Origin: Bacteroides sp. | Lineage (GTDB): Bacteria > Bacteroidota > Bacteroidia > Bacteroidales > Bacteroidaceae | Direction: 5' to 3' | Assembly: GCA_019414665.1 (NCBI GenBank) | Contig: DXLO01000002.1 | Span: 79,875-143,874 of the forward strand | DNA length: 64,000 nucleotides | Shown here: piece by piece, positions 33,936-42,694 of the stretch | How the letters are laid out: every line of letters starts with the position of its first letter | Position numbering within the stretch: the first letter of the stretch is position 1 | Made by a program: the position numbers and the translations under genes | Notes under the pieces: generated by a model | Database searches by the model: none | What the model was told of the DNA's origin: nothing | The model's input: only the letters and a program-made list of their open reading frames with translations

Positions 33936-35906
33936 TTAACGTCCGGTCCACCATAAGGGGGTGATGATATTATCTGAGCCTCCTAATAACTCTACAGCTT
34001 GTTTATAGCCTTCGGGGTCTGCATTCTCCAGACTGGAAGGATATCGCATACGCTGTGGATAAAATTCCCATTTCTGTCCGTCTTTCCAAGAATTAGGATT
34101 CCAGACATTAACCATGTCTGAACCGGTCATTGAACTTTCGTTTGCAGGAATCTCAAAGAATGGTAATCCCAAACGGCGGAAATCCGACCACATTTCCAAT
34201 ACCAAATACGGAGTTTGTGCAATGAATTTTTGAGTGATAATTTTAGTCAGGTGGTCATTCAATGCTTTTCCATATAACGTTTTAGAAGCTGTAGGATATT
34301 CATAAGTAACAGTCTTCTGTTCCTTGCTGTATCCATCCACATAAGTCATTTGTTCAGCAGTAGGTTCAGTGGTATGATCAAATTTGACTGAAGTACCTAC
34401 ACGATTGTAGTTGGTGGAATTCAGATAATCATTCACATATTCGCTAACACCAAAGTATTCAAAACTAGCTTTAATACCGTTTTCATAGGCTTCTTTCGCT
34501 GTTGTTCCAGTGTTCCAACCATACAATGAAGCTTCTGCTAGCAAGAAATACGTTTCCCATGCTGCAAAGAATATGCGAGATTTTCCCTTACAATAGTCTT
34601 TACCCAACATTGGAAGAGTACAGCCGGGGCCATATCCATTTGTCACCAGTTGGTTATAAGCCAAGGTTGGCGACCATCCACCACGCGAACCAGCGGGATA
34701 ACCATTCCAACAACGAGTTGCATCAATCTTTATTTCTCCGGGATTATCCTTGTTAGGAATCGGATTTCCGTTTTCGTCTACTGTGTAAAGAACGAAATCT
34801 TTAGCTGTCCTGTCATTATATTTATCTATGTAGTTCTCAGCATTTTCATCATCAGGCAGACAGAATATCTTTAATGCACGAGGGTCAAGATTTTCCGGCA
34901 TACCATCCAACCAATATTGTTTAGTAGGATTATCTGTATTAGCAACATAATGTCTGTCATATTTAATACCTAAATAATTAGCTGGTTTAACATAACTAGC
35001 CAAATCGGAACGTTGTTCTGTTACTTTAATACCACCTAAATTAGTCAGAAGATTGGCAACTGTTGAAGAAAGAACCTGATCGTCAAATGAACGGGTATAT
35101 ACTCCGGAAAAGACATCCCATCCATCATTTTCTTTTACTGCAAACATATCATCAGCCGTTAAAATCTTGTTACCTTTGGCTGCATCCTCAAATTCGGCCT
35201 GTGCAGTTGCCTTGTCGATGTTTGATAAACGCATGGCCAGACGCATACGGAGTGAATTTGCATATTTCTGCCACTTCACAGGATCATATTTTACATTGTC
35301 AAACGGGTCGCATTTACCTTCTGCCTCAACAGGCAGGACAGAGGTGTTGATAGCTGCTGCGGCTTCTTTCAACTCCTTTAAAATGAATTCATAATCATCT
35401 TTCTCTGAGTTGAAAACAGGATTTTCCCCTAGGAAACTTTCAATAGGATAAGGTCCGAAATTATCGACAAACTCACTGATAAGATAGGCACGCCAGATAC
35501 GGGCAAACTGCTTTACGTTCGGGAAAAATTCTTTTTCATGTGCAGTGGTAGTGGCCGCTTCGAGCTGGTTCTCTACTGCTGTAATAGCCAACGTAGCATT
35601 TTTAATACTGGAACTGAGATCAGGATAATAATAAGCAGATGTGTAGTCATCACTATAGCGGCCTACGTTCAGAAAACTCATTTCTCCACAAATTCTGGCA
35701 GCACTAGCCCAATTATAGACTACTACACGTTCTGCGGTACCGGGATTCATCTGTGCCTGTCCTATAGAATTATTCAATGCATATTGAGGTTTTACATATT
35801 CCTCACCGGCGGCTGTGGGATTGGTATTGACTTCATCAAAGTCAGAGCAGGAAACTAATCCGGCGCAAAAGCCAAGCCCCAAAAATAATTTATTCATTGT
35901 TTTCAT
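33936..35906 (-). CDS. SusD-like lipoprotein (pair 2)
   Basis: A 656-residue surface lipoprotein with C20 in GLVSC. It resembles the SusD-like group with long loops: VVYNWASAARICGE, WRAYLISEFVDNFGPYPI, WQKYANSLRMRLAMRL, and the late FIAQTPYLVLEMWSDFRRLGLP segment. It is downstream of its SusC partner by 21 bp. The ligand is unknown. A long hairpin and the 50-bp repeat follow it. Confidence 0.9.
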   Translation of the reverse strand: MKTMNKLFLGLGFCAGLVSCSDFDEVNTNPTAAGEEYVKPQYALNNSIGQAQMNPGTAERVVVYNWASAARICGEMSFLNVGRYSDDYTSAYYYPDLSSSIKNATLAITAVENQLEAATTTAHEKEFFPNVKQFARIWRAYLISEFVDNFGPYPIESFLGENPVFNSEKDDYEFILKELKEAAAAINTSVLPVEAEGKCDPFDNVKYDPVKWQKYANSLRMRLAMRLSNIDKATAQAEFEDAAKGNKILTADDMFAVKENDGWDVFSGVYTRSFDDQVLSSTVANLLTNLGGIKVTEQRSDLASYVKPANYLGIKYDRHYVANTDNPTKQYWLDGMPENLDPRALKIFCLPDDENAENYIDKYNDRTAKDFVLYTVDENGNPIPNKDNPGEIKIDATRCWNGYPAGSRGGWSPTLAYNQLVTNGYGPGCTLPMLGKDYCKGKSRIFFAAWETYFLLAEASLYGWNTGTTAKEAYENGIKASFEYFGVSEYVNDYLNSTNYNRVGTSVKFDHTTEPTAEQMTYVDGYSKEQKTVTYEYPTASKTLYGKALNDHLTKIITQKFIAQTPYLVLEMWSDFRRLGLPFFEIPANESSMTGSDMVNVWNPNSWKDGQKWEFYPQRMRYPSSLENADPEGYKQAVELLGGSDNIITPLWWTGR

Positions 35907-35927
35907 TGTTCTTTTTCTTTTTTATGA

Positions 35928-38900
35928 TTAGAAACCAAGAGTTACATTAAACAGGTAAGAACGTGATGTCGGAGCTGACGAGTTCTCCAAACCTGTTGCA
36001 TTAGTGCTTGTAGCATATACTGATTCCGGATCAATACCGTCCAAATGGCTTGAAATCATCCATACATTATTCACGGTGAAACCAAGCTTAACCTGTTGGA
36101 ACGGAGTCTTTTTCAACATAGATGACGGGAAACGATAACTCAAGGCGATGTTACGCAAACGGATGTTGGTTGCATCATAAATATAAGCTTCCGAAATGCC
36201 GGCGCGACCTGTAGCCAAAGCTTTGTAATAACGTTCTAAAGAAACACTTTGATCATTTACCTTATAACCGTTACCATCTTTGATAACTCCCGCTACAACG
36301 ATATCCTCACGTTTACCGCCTGGAGCAGTACATTCGGCAATACCACTACGTTGCAAGTTCATATTGGTGAATGAGAAAATATCGCCACCAAAACGTCCGT
36401 CAATCAGGAAACTAAGTGTGAAGTTTTTATAATTAAATGTATTTGTCCATCCTAATAGGAAGTCAGGCTGTTGTTCACCAATCTTATGCTTGTCACTAGT
36501 GGCCTGTGGCAGTCCTGATTCATTGAGTAATAATTGTCCTTTAAATTCTCCTTCTTCTACTCGTTGATATTTGGTACCCCAGATTTCACCATAAGCACCT
36601 CCCGCAACTGCATAAACCTGTAATGCGTCAGAACCTCCTAAAGCATACTGCATACCTGGTTTTCCCGGTAATAATTCAATAATCTTACTCTTGTTCTGAG
36701 AGAAGTTCAACTGAGTATCCCAACTAAATTGAGCTGTTTCGATAGGGCGTGCATTCAACATGATTTCAATACCGGTATTTTGAATGTTACCTGCATTTAC
36801 TTTCATGTTATCATAACCGGAAAGGTTATTTAAAGGAATATTCATTAACTGGCGTTTTGCGTTTGTCTTGTACCATGCAAAGTCAACTCCTAAACGGTTA
36901 TTGAAGAATTTCAATTCAGCACCGGCTTCCCAAGAAGTAATCAACTCGCTGCGTACATCTGCATCGTATTTGGTTTTTCCTTGTCCGGCAGTTGTATTGC
37001 CATTAGGGTCTGAACCAATACTATATGTATTATATAACTGATATGCATCCATATCGTTACCTACTTGTGCAAAAGATGCACGTGCTTTAGCATAAGTAAA
37101 CCATTCGGGCATGCCTTTGCCTACTTTACCCACCATATCACTGATCACCCATGACAATGAAACAGACGGATAGAAGAATGAACGGTTTTCTTTATTCAAA
37201 GCTGATGACCAGTCATTACGGAAAGTTGCATCCAAGAATGCCCAACCATTATAGTTGATCCCAAGAGTTCCATACAAAGAATTGATTTTTTTATGAATAT
37301 AGGTTTCGGTTATTGACAAATCTTTTTTGTCACCATTGGCTAAAGAGAATAAATCGGGCGCAGTCAATTTTCCCATAGAATTATCCAAACCTGTAGATTT
37401 TCTTTCCATTAAGTTACCACCAAAAGAGAAATTACCACCAAATTTTCCAAACAATTCATCCTTATGGCCACTGATCAAAAAGCTGAAATTATTTTCGAAG
37501 AACTTTTTCTCACTAGTGCTGTAACGGCTGTTCTTATTATTAGTAGGACTTCCTGCATACAATTTCTCTTCACCCTCAGTGAAATACATATCACTACCGG
37601 CTTTGATTTCAGCATCCAGCCAATCTGTAAATTTGTACTTCAATGATCCGTTCATCAGGAAACGATTGCGGCTATCTTTATTGGGATTATAATCTTTAGA
37701 CCAATAAGGGTTGATACCCCCTTTACTCCACCAGATCATTTCGCCGAATTCGTCTTTGACAGGGCTGGAAAAGTCACGGATGTCAATAGTCGTAGGCATA
37801 TTGAAAATAGTATAAAATGCATTATTCCCACGTGCACCACTGATAGGGCGGTTTTCTGCGAGGGTATTGATGTATTGTACTTTTGCATCAATGCTCCAAC
37901 GATCATCTTTACCAAAAGTAGAAGATGCACGCAAAGTTAAGTTTGTACGGCTTAAGTTAGCACCCGGTATCATGCTGGAGTCATCCATACGATTCAATGA
38001 AGTGTAAATGGATGTTTTATCATACTGCTGCTGGAATGATATGCTTTCTGATAAGTTCACACCTGTATCAAAGAAATTTTTTACGTTATCAAAGATTTGC
38101 ATATTTGCAGTTGTACCATCCCATTTTGTATAGCTTTGCCCTGTTACTTCAGGTCCCCAGCTATAGCTGTTAGTTGAGTCGAACACGCCATTCTCACCTT
38201 GTCCAAAGGCTTTTTGGCGTTTAGGGAGCATAAATGTTGTCTCAGCGGAAACTGAACCAGAGATGGTGATACCCAAACCTTCACGCTTTGTTCCTTTTTT
38301 AGTTGTAATCAAAATAACACCATTACCGGCACGAGAACCATAAAGTGCAGCAGCTGACGCACCTTTCAACACAGACATGGACTCAATATCTTCAGCATTA
38401 ATATCTGAAAGTCCATTACCCATATCCAATGTCGGGTTATCAATATCATTATTACTTGCTCCTGTAAAGTTATCCATTGGCACACCATCGACAACAATTA
38501 ACGGCTGGTTCAAACCTGTTACAGAATTCGCACCACGAAGCTGGATTTTGGAAGAACCGCCAGGACCATTACTTGAACGGATAATCTGGACACCTGAAAC
38601 TTTACCTGTCAAAGCATTTGCGAGGTTCGTTTCACGAGCTTCAAGTAACGCGTCACCTTTTACCTCCTGCATGGCATAACCCAGTGCTTTTTTCTCACGT
38701 TTGATACCAAGAGCAGTCACTACAACTTCGCCCAATGTTTGTGTGTCATCCTGTAAAGTTACATTCATGGGTTGTCCATCCCAAGGAATCTCTACTGTTT
38801 GATAACCTACAAATGAAATTTGAATGATATCCCCTTTTTTCACATTGGATAAAGAGAAGTCGCCATCAAGTCCGGTTATCGTACCATTAGTCGTACCTTT

Positions 38901-39083
38901 CACTACTACAGACGCACCGATAACGGTTTCACCTGTAGCGTCTACTACAACTCCTGTACAAGCTCCATTTTGTTGTGTGATTTTCACATCGGCAACGCCG
39001 GGATTGGCGACCGCGTATGCTGCTCCTGTAGAGGCACCCATTAGGAACAGCAACATACTGACTGATTTTAGTCGTTTTAACAT
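35928..39083 (-). CDS. SusC/RagA-family TonB-dependent transporter (pair 2)
   Basis: A 1051-residue outer-membrane transporter. The N-terminus MLKRLKSVSMLLFLMG is shared with three other SusC proteins in this window. A carboxypeptidase-regulatory-like domain follows (about 42-115, GVVVDATGETVIGASVVVKG), then a TonB box (LGEVVVTALGIKREKKALGYA), the plug with VDGVPM and VLKGASAAALYGSRAGNGVI, and the barrel ending YLFNVTLGF. Its first 114 coding bases and 74 leader bases are identical to those of the genes starting at 46087 and 56724. Confidence 0.93.
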   Translation of the reverse strand: MLKRLKSVSMLLFLMGASTGAAYAVANPGVADVKITQQNGACTGVVVDATGETVIGASVVVKGTTNGTITGLDGDFSLSNVKKGDIIQISFVGYQTVEIPWDGQPMNVTLQDDTQTLGEVVVTALGIKREKKALGYAMQEVKGDALLEARETNLANALTGKVSGVQIIRSSNGPGGSSKIQLRGANSVTGLNQPLIVVDGVPMDNFTGASNNDIDNPTLDMGNGLSDINAEDIESMSVLKGASAAALYGSRAGNGVILITTKKGTKREGLGITISGSVSAETTFMLPKRQKAFGQGENGVFDSTNSYSWGPEVTGQSYTKWDGTTANMQIFDNVKNFFDTGVNLSESISFQQQYDKTSIYTSLNRMDDSSMIPGANLSRTNLTLRASSTFGKDDRWSIDAKVQYINTLAENRPISGARGNNAFYTIFNMPTTIDIRDFSSPVKDEFGEMIWWSKGGINPYWSKDYNPNKDSRNRFLMNGSLKYKFTDWLDAEIKAGSDMYFTEGEEKLYAGSPTNNKNSRYSTSEKKFFENNFSFLISGHKDELFGKFGGNFSFGGNLMERKSTGLDNSMGKLTAPDLFSLANGDKKDLSITETYIHKKINSLYGTLGINYNGWAFLDATFRNDWSSALNKENRSFFYPSVSLSWVISDMVGKVGKGMPEWFTYAKARASFAQVGNDMDAYQLYNTYSIGSDPNGNTTAGQGKTKYDADVRSELITSWEAGAELKFFNNRLGVDFAWYKTNAKRQLMNIPLNNLSGYDNMKVNAGNIQNTGIEIMLNARPIETAQFSWDTQLNFSQNKSKIIELLPGKPGMQYALGGSDALQVYAVAGGAYGEIWGTKYQRVEEGEFKGQLLLNESGLPQATSDKHKIGEQQPDFLLGWTNTFNYKNFTLSFLIDGRFGGDIFSFTNMNLQRSGIAECTAPGGKREDIVVAGVIKDGNGYKVNDQSVSLERYYKALATGRAGISEAYIYDATNIRLRNIALSYRFPSSMLKKTPFQQVKLGFTVNNVWMISSHLDGIDPESVYATSTNATGLENSSAPTSRSYLFNVTLGF

Positions 39084-39270
39084 AGCTGTGATTTTTTTTA
39101 AAGTTTATTGAAAATCAAGTAATTCCGTTTCCTTAGTTCCTTCAGAACTACTCTTGCGGCTATGTATCTGATAATCAGTGCGTTTTGTTTTTTGTGCCTC
39201 AAAAAGAAAAATTGTATTTAAAAGTCTATAGAAGGACTTTTAAATACAATTTTCTATCTATTTTCTACCG
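39084..39270 (-). promoter_or_regulatory. SusC leader cassette A: 11-bp direct repeats, hairpin, shared 74-base leader
   Basis: Read on the minus strand toward SusC: GGTAGAAAATAGATAGAAAA (TAGAAA twice, 11 bp apart, first T at 39267, 184 bp before ATG). Then comes a perfect stem AAATTGTATTTAAAAGT / ACTTTTAAATACAATTT followed by TTCTTTTT, then GATTATCAGATACATAGC. Last is the 74-base leader with TAGTTCTGAAGGAACTA. I see no consensus -7 box in it. Confidence 0.65.
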
Positions 39271-39279
39271 AAAAGAGTA

Positions 39280-40497
39280 CTAATATAGAAAGCCGAATAA
39301 CCATAATGGTATTTTATTATTTATTCCATACTCTATATCATCAGCGACAATATATGCATCAGAAAGTCCATTTATTTGTTGTTTACCTTTGTGTCTACCA
39401 CCGACTTCAAAAGTATAGCGTCCATCAATAAAGAAATCACTCTCTTTAGAAACGTTTATTTTGTGGCAATAACGCAATTGGTTGGCAAAAAAAGTTTCCC
39501 TGACATTTCCAATATCAATCTGACTGGCAGACAATGCATACATTAAATTAGGATTCTCCAAAAACAGTTTATCAGGTTTTTGCAAGCGGCTTATGCCGGA
39601 GCCTTCTTTTTGGAGATTCATAGTCAGACAGCTGTCATGGAGGGCATCCAGATAGGCCAGCAATGAATTACGCGAGATTCCTATCCGTTCACTTAGTTTG
39701 CTGACATTAGGAATAAAAGGCGCCGACTCTGCAATGATATATAGTAACTGCTTAATTTTAGTTGTATATGAAATATCAACCCCTCTTAACTGTGGAATCT
39801 CCAATTCCACAATCAGATTGACCACTTCATTTATTCTTGAATAATAAAGAGCGGGTAATTCATTGTAATAAGGATAATACCCATGTTTCAAATAATCAGA
39901 AAAATGTTTCAGAACTTTAACTTTGTCTACTATCCCGACAGATAATGCCAGATGATTGTCCAATATATTATTTAAAGTCAATATCGGCAATGATAGTTTT
40001 TCATTCCAGTTTAAATACTCGCGAAAAGAAAAACCTTGCATTTCATAAACAATAGCCCGCCGGCTTAAATCCGATTTGGCATTTAAGATTTCAAGCAAGG
40101 ACGAACCTGTAAAGACTACATGAAGTTCAGGTAAGTCATCATACATATTTTTCAGTTCTTGAGACCAGTTGGGGTATTTGTGTACTTCATCCAGAAACAG
40201 ATATTTTCCTCCCCGCTTTACAAAATCGGAAGCTAAATCATAAAGTTTATGTTCACTGAACCAGATATTATCCACACTGGCATAAAGTACGGTTTTATCC
40301 ATTGGAAGGTTCAGTTTGATATACTGCAACAATAAAGTTGTTTTTCCAACTCCCCGGGCCCCCTTTATACCGATAAGACGAGCTTCCCATTCTATCTCAT
40401 TCATCAGGCTACGTACAAAAGAAGTATTTGTTATAGCCAGTTTCTTGATAAAGGATTCAAATAATCGTTCCATTTCTTCTTTTTGTTTATCACACAT
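39280..40497 (-). CDS. AAA ATPase of the DUF4143 type
   Basis: A 405-residue P-loop protein. The Walker A motif GARGVGKTT is at 46-54 and Walker B LFLDEVH at 100-106; TGSS (sensor) is near 132. A C-terminal DUF4143-like region with a winged-helix segment (LSERIGISRNSLLAYLDAL) is followed by a nuclease-like tail (FFIDGRYTFEVGGRHKG). These proteins are common, often transferred and of unknown role. A -7 box TATTTTTG on the minus strand (40500-40507) almost touches this start, so the second ATG (40473, MERLFESF) may be the real one. It lies between two SusC/SusD pairs without an obvious link. Confidence 0.82.
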   Translation of the reverse strand: MCDKQKEEMERLFESFIKKLAITNTSFVRSLMNEIEWEARLIGIKGARGVGKTTLLLQYIKLNLPMDKTVLYASVDNIWFSEHKLYDLASDFVKRGGKYLFLDEVHKYPNWSQELKNMYDDLPELHVVFTGSSLLEILNAKSDLSRRAIVYEMQGFSFREYLNWNEKLSLPILTLNNILDNHLALSVGIVDKVKVLKHFSDYLKHGYYPYYNELPALYYSRINEVVNLIVELEIPQLRGVDISYTTKIKQLLYIIAESAPFIPNVSKLSERIGISRNSLLAYLDALHDSCLTMNLQKEGSGISRLQKPDKLFLENPNLMYALSASQIDIGNVRETFFANQLRYCHKINVSKESDFFIDGRYTFEVGGRHKGKQQINGLSDAYIVADDIEYGINNKIPLWLFGFLY

Positions 40498-40666
40498 TAC
40501 AAAAATAGTAATAAATTGTTCATCATGATAAACAAAACGAGTTTTTTTTTAAAGTTGCAGCAATAAAATGCTCACATTACCATTTGTTTAAATAAAGTTC
40601 AGACCTTCGCCCAAGTGTACTGCCCTTTTTTATTTGGCTTATGTTAAGTGGCTCTATGACCTATGC

Positions 40667-40716
40667 ATAATATGCTTTGCCGATATCAGAATATCAAATG
40701 ATTTTGGGTATAATAA
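40667..40716. repeat. 50-bp repeat downstream of a SusD gene, copy 2
   Basis: ATAATATGCTTTGCCGATATC...AATGATTTTGGGTATAATAA, nearly identical to 33784-33834. The rest of the 302-bp gap 40498-40799 holds the terminator next to it and the ATPase promoter. Confidence 0.65.
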
Positions 40717-40759
40717 AAAAGGAAGAGAATATATCACATAACCTCTTCCTTTTTTATTA
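40711..40759. terminator. Two-way terminator after the pair 3 SusD gene
   Basis: TAATAAAAAAGGAAGAG (40711-40727) and CTCTTCCTTTTTTATTA (40743-40759) are perfect 17-bp arms with T runs on both strands. Confidence 0.85.
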
Positions 40760-40799
40760 ATAAACTTGGACTAGCGTCATATTTCAGACTGTTTTTTCA

Positions 40800-42659
40800 T
40801 TAATTCAAATTAGGTCCTTCGCCAAATTGCGGATTTCCTTCATCTACCCATACACGCTGAGAGTTTAGTTTGTCAGGATCTGCATTGTCAGTACCATAAG
40901 AGAACCCTTGCGCTTTATATGCTGCAATTGTAATATCACGCATCTGATCTGTAGGAGCAGGTTCGCTTACTTTGAAACGTCTCGGAATTAATGTTGAATA
41001 ATCCAATAAATCACTAAATTCCTCCCAAGGTAATAATGTACTGTTTTTCATGGGAATACCGGAACGACGTACATTTATAAACTGATCAAGAGGGCTCATT
41101 ATATAGTGGATGTACTGCTGAATATATACCTTTTCCAAATCAGATTTAGTATCACCAGTTAATTTGAAAGCATCATGAGAGAGCATTTCATTAACCATGG
41201 TATCATCAATCTTAATAGTAGCATCGAGCGGGTCATTTACACAAGTACGTGAATAATAAGGAACTTGATTGAGTTCCGCTGCTTTGTCATATACATAAGC
41301 AGATAAACGACAACCTTCTGTCAGATATTCTTGAGCCGATTTAGGTGCATTAGCTCCTAATAATTTAAATTCAGCTAATAATAATTGTACTTCTGCTGCT
41401 GAGAAATAAATGCCATACCATGGGGTTATTTGAATATCTTTATCAGGTGTTACATCCGGTGCATCTGGATAAGTGAAGTCATAAATACCTTTTACTAATT
41501 CCTGATTGCGGAATGACAGCGCTTCATAATCTCTTGTTCCACCTGCGGAAGTTTTTAACTGGAACAATAAACCTGTAGGGTCAAAAATCCATTTGTTATT
41601 CTCTTCCAAGCCAGCACCAATCTTTAAAGGGGCTCCGTAATAACGTACCCATGGTTCGCCTGGACCTGTCCAGCCTTTAAATTTACCGTCTTCGATAATA
41701 GCGTTTTCGGCGATATAAGGAGGAATTTCTTTACCTTGATCCAAGAATGCTTGTATTACAGCTCCGTTAAACTCATTCTTTGTGAAGGCACTTAACAGAC
41801 GTGTGTCGCGGTTGTCTTTCATAAAGTCAATTAATAAATCATGTCCGGCACCTTGAGGGAAATCATTGTTCCAGTGATTGTTTGTTCTTCCGCGATTATA
41901 AATAAAATCATCAGTTGCGGATTCTAATATACCAGCCTGATTGGCTATGACTTCATTTGCTATCTTAATGGCTCTGTTTCTGTCTTTATTAACAAGACGT
42001 GCTGCTAGCTTTAATTTTAAAGAGTTGGCGAATTTCGCCCATTTTTTGACATCGCCATTGTATATGAAATCCTGATTACCTAAGATATCGCTAATATTAT
42101 TAGTCGTAAGATAGTTAATAGCCTCGTCCAATTCCTTCAACCAATAATCATATAATTCTTCCTGTGTGTCAAATTTGGGATACAATGTGCCTCCATAACG
42201 AGCCATCTCTGCTTCCGTGTATTGAAGTGAGCCATACATATCGCTATCACCCATTGCCAGAAAGACAGCTAAAGGATTACATAGATATTGAATATATCCA
42301 TAACGTGCTTTATCTTCATCAGACATTTGAGAAATTTGATAACGTAAATCATTTATCATACGTAAAGTATCGTATATATTCGATCCTGTACTACCTTGCT
42401 CGGTTATCAGATTAAAACTGTCTACATTACCACTTGGGCTAACAATACACTGTCCCCAAGCACCAATACGCGGAAAATCATAATACCATGCAGAATAATC
42501 CATCGGTTCGAATTGATATAGGCATTCCGTGAATAAAAAACGGATATTAGGAGTTGAAATGTCACCTTCACTTGAGTTTATATCTTTAAACTCATCGGCA
42601 CAAGAGGATAAAAGTCCTGCACCTAAAATGCATGAAGCAAATAAATATTTTAATTTCAT
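40800..42659 (-). CDS. SusD-like lipoprotein (pair 3)
   Basis: A 619-residue surface lipoprotein with C20 in GLLSSC. Visible family blocks are IRFLFTECLYQFEPMDYSAW, LRYQISQMSDEDKARYGYIQYLCNPL, KKWAKFANSLKLKLAARLVNKDRNRAIKIA and VYIQQYIHYIMSPLDQFINVRRSG. It is clearly paralogous to the SusD gene at 54372-56258 (same blocks in the same order) but in inverted orientation. Its SusC partner lies 35 bp upstream. Ligand unknown. Confidence 0.9.
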   Translation of the reverse strand: MKLKYLFASCILGAGLLSSCADEFKDINSSEGDISTPNIRFLFTECLYQFEPMDYSAWYYDFPRIGAWGQCIVSPSGNVDSFNLITEQGSTGSNIYDTLRMINDLRYQISQMSDEDKARYGYIQYLCNPLAVFLAMGDSDMYGSLQYTEAEMARYGGTLYPKFDTQEELYDYWLKELDEAINYLTTNNISDILGNQDFIYNGDVKKWAKFANSLKLKLAARLVNKDRNRAIKIANEVIANQAGILESATDDFIYNRGRTNNHWNNDFPQGAGHDLLIDFMKDNRDTRLLSAFTKNEFNGAVIQAFLDQGKEIPPYIAENAIIEDGKFKGWTGPGEPWVRYYGAPLKIGAGLEENNKWIFDPTGLLFQLKTSAGGTRDYEALSFRNQELVKGIYDFTYPDAPDVTPDKDIQITPWYGIYFSAAEVQLLLAEFKLLGANAPKSAQEYLTEGCRLSAYVYDKAAELNQVPYYSRTCVNDPLDATIKIDDTMVNEMLSHDAFKLTGDTKSDLEKVYIQQYIHYIMSPLDQFINVRRSGIPMKNSTLLPWEEFSDLLDYSTLIPRRFKVSEPAPTDQMRDITIAAYKAQGFSYGTDNADPDKLNSQRVWVDEGNPQFGEGPNLN

Positions 42660-42694
42660 ACTAATTCAATTTTATATTGTTAAAGCATTATGCA

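Noticed and set aside
39280..40497. ATPase as an IstB-type transposition helper
   Set aside because: No transposase partner or terminal repeats, and the C-terminal half fits the DUF4143 pattern.
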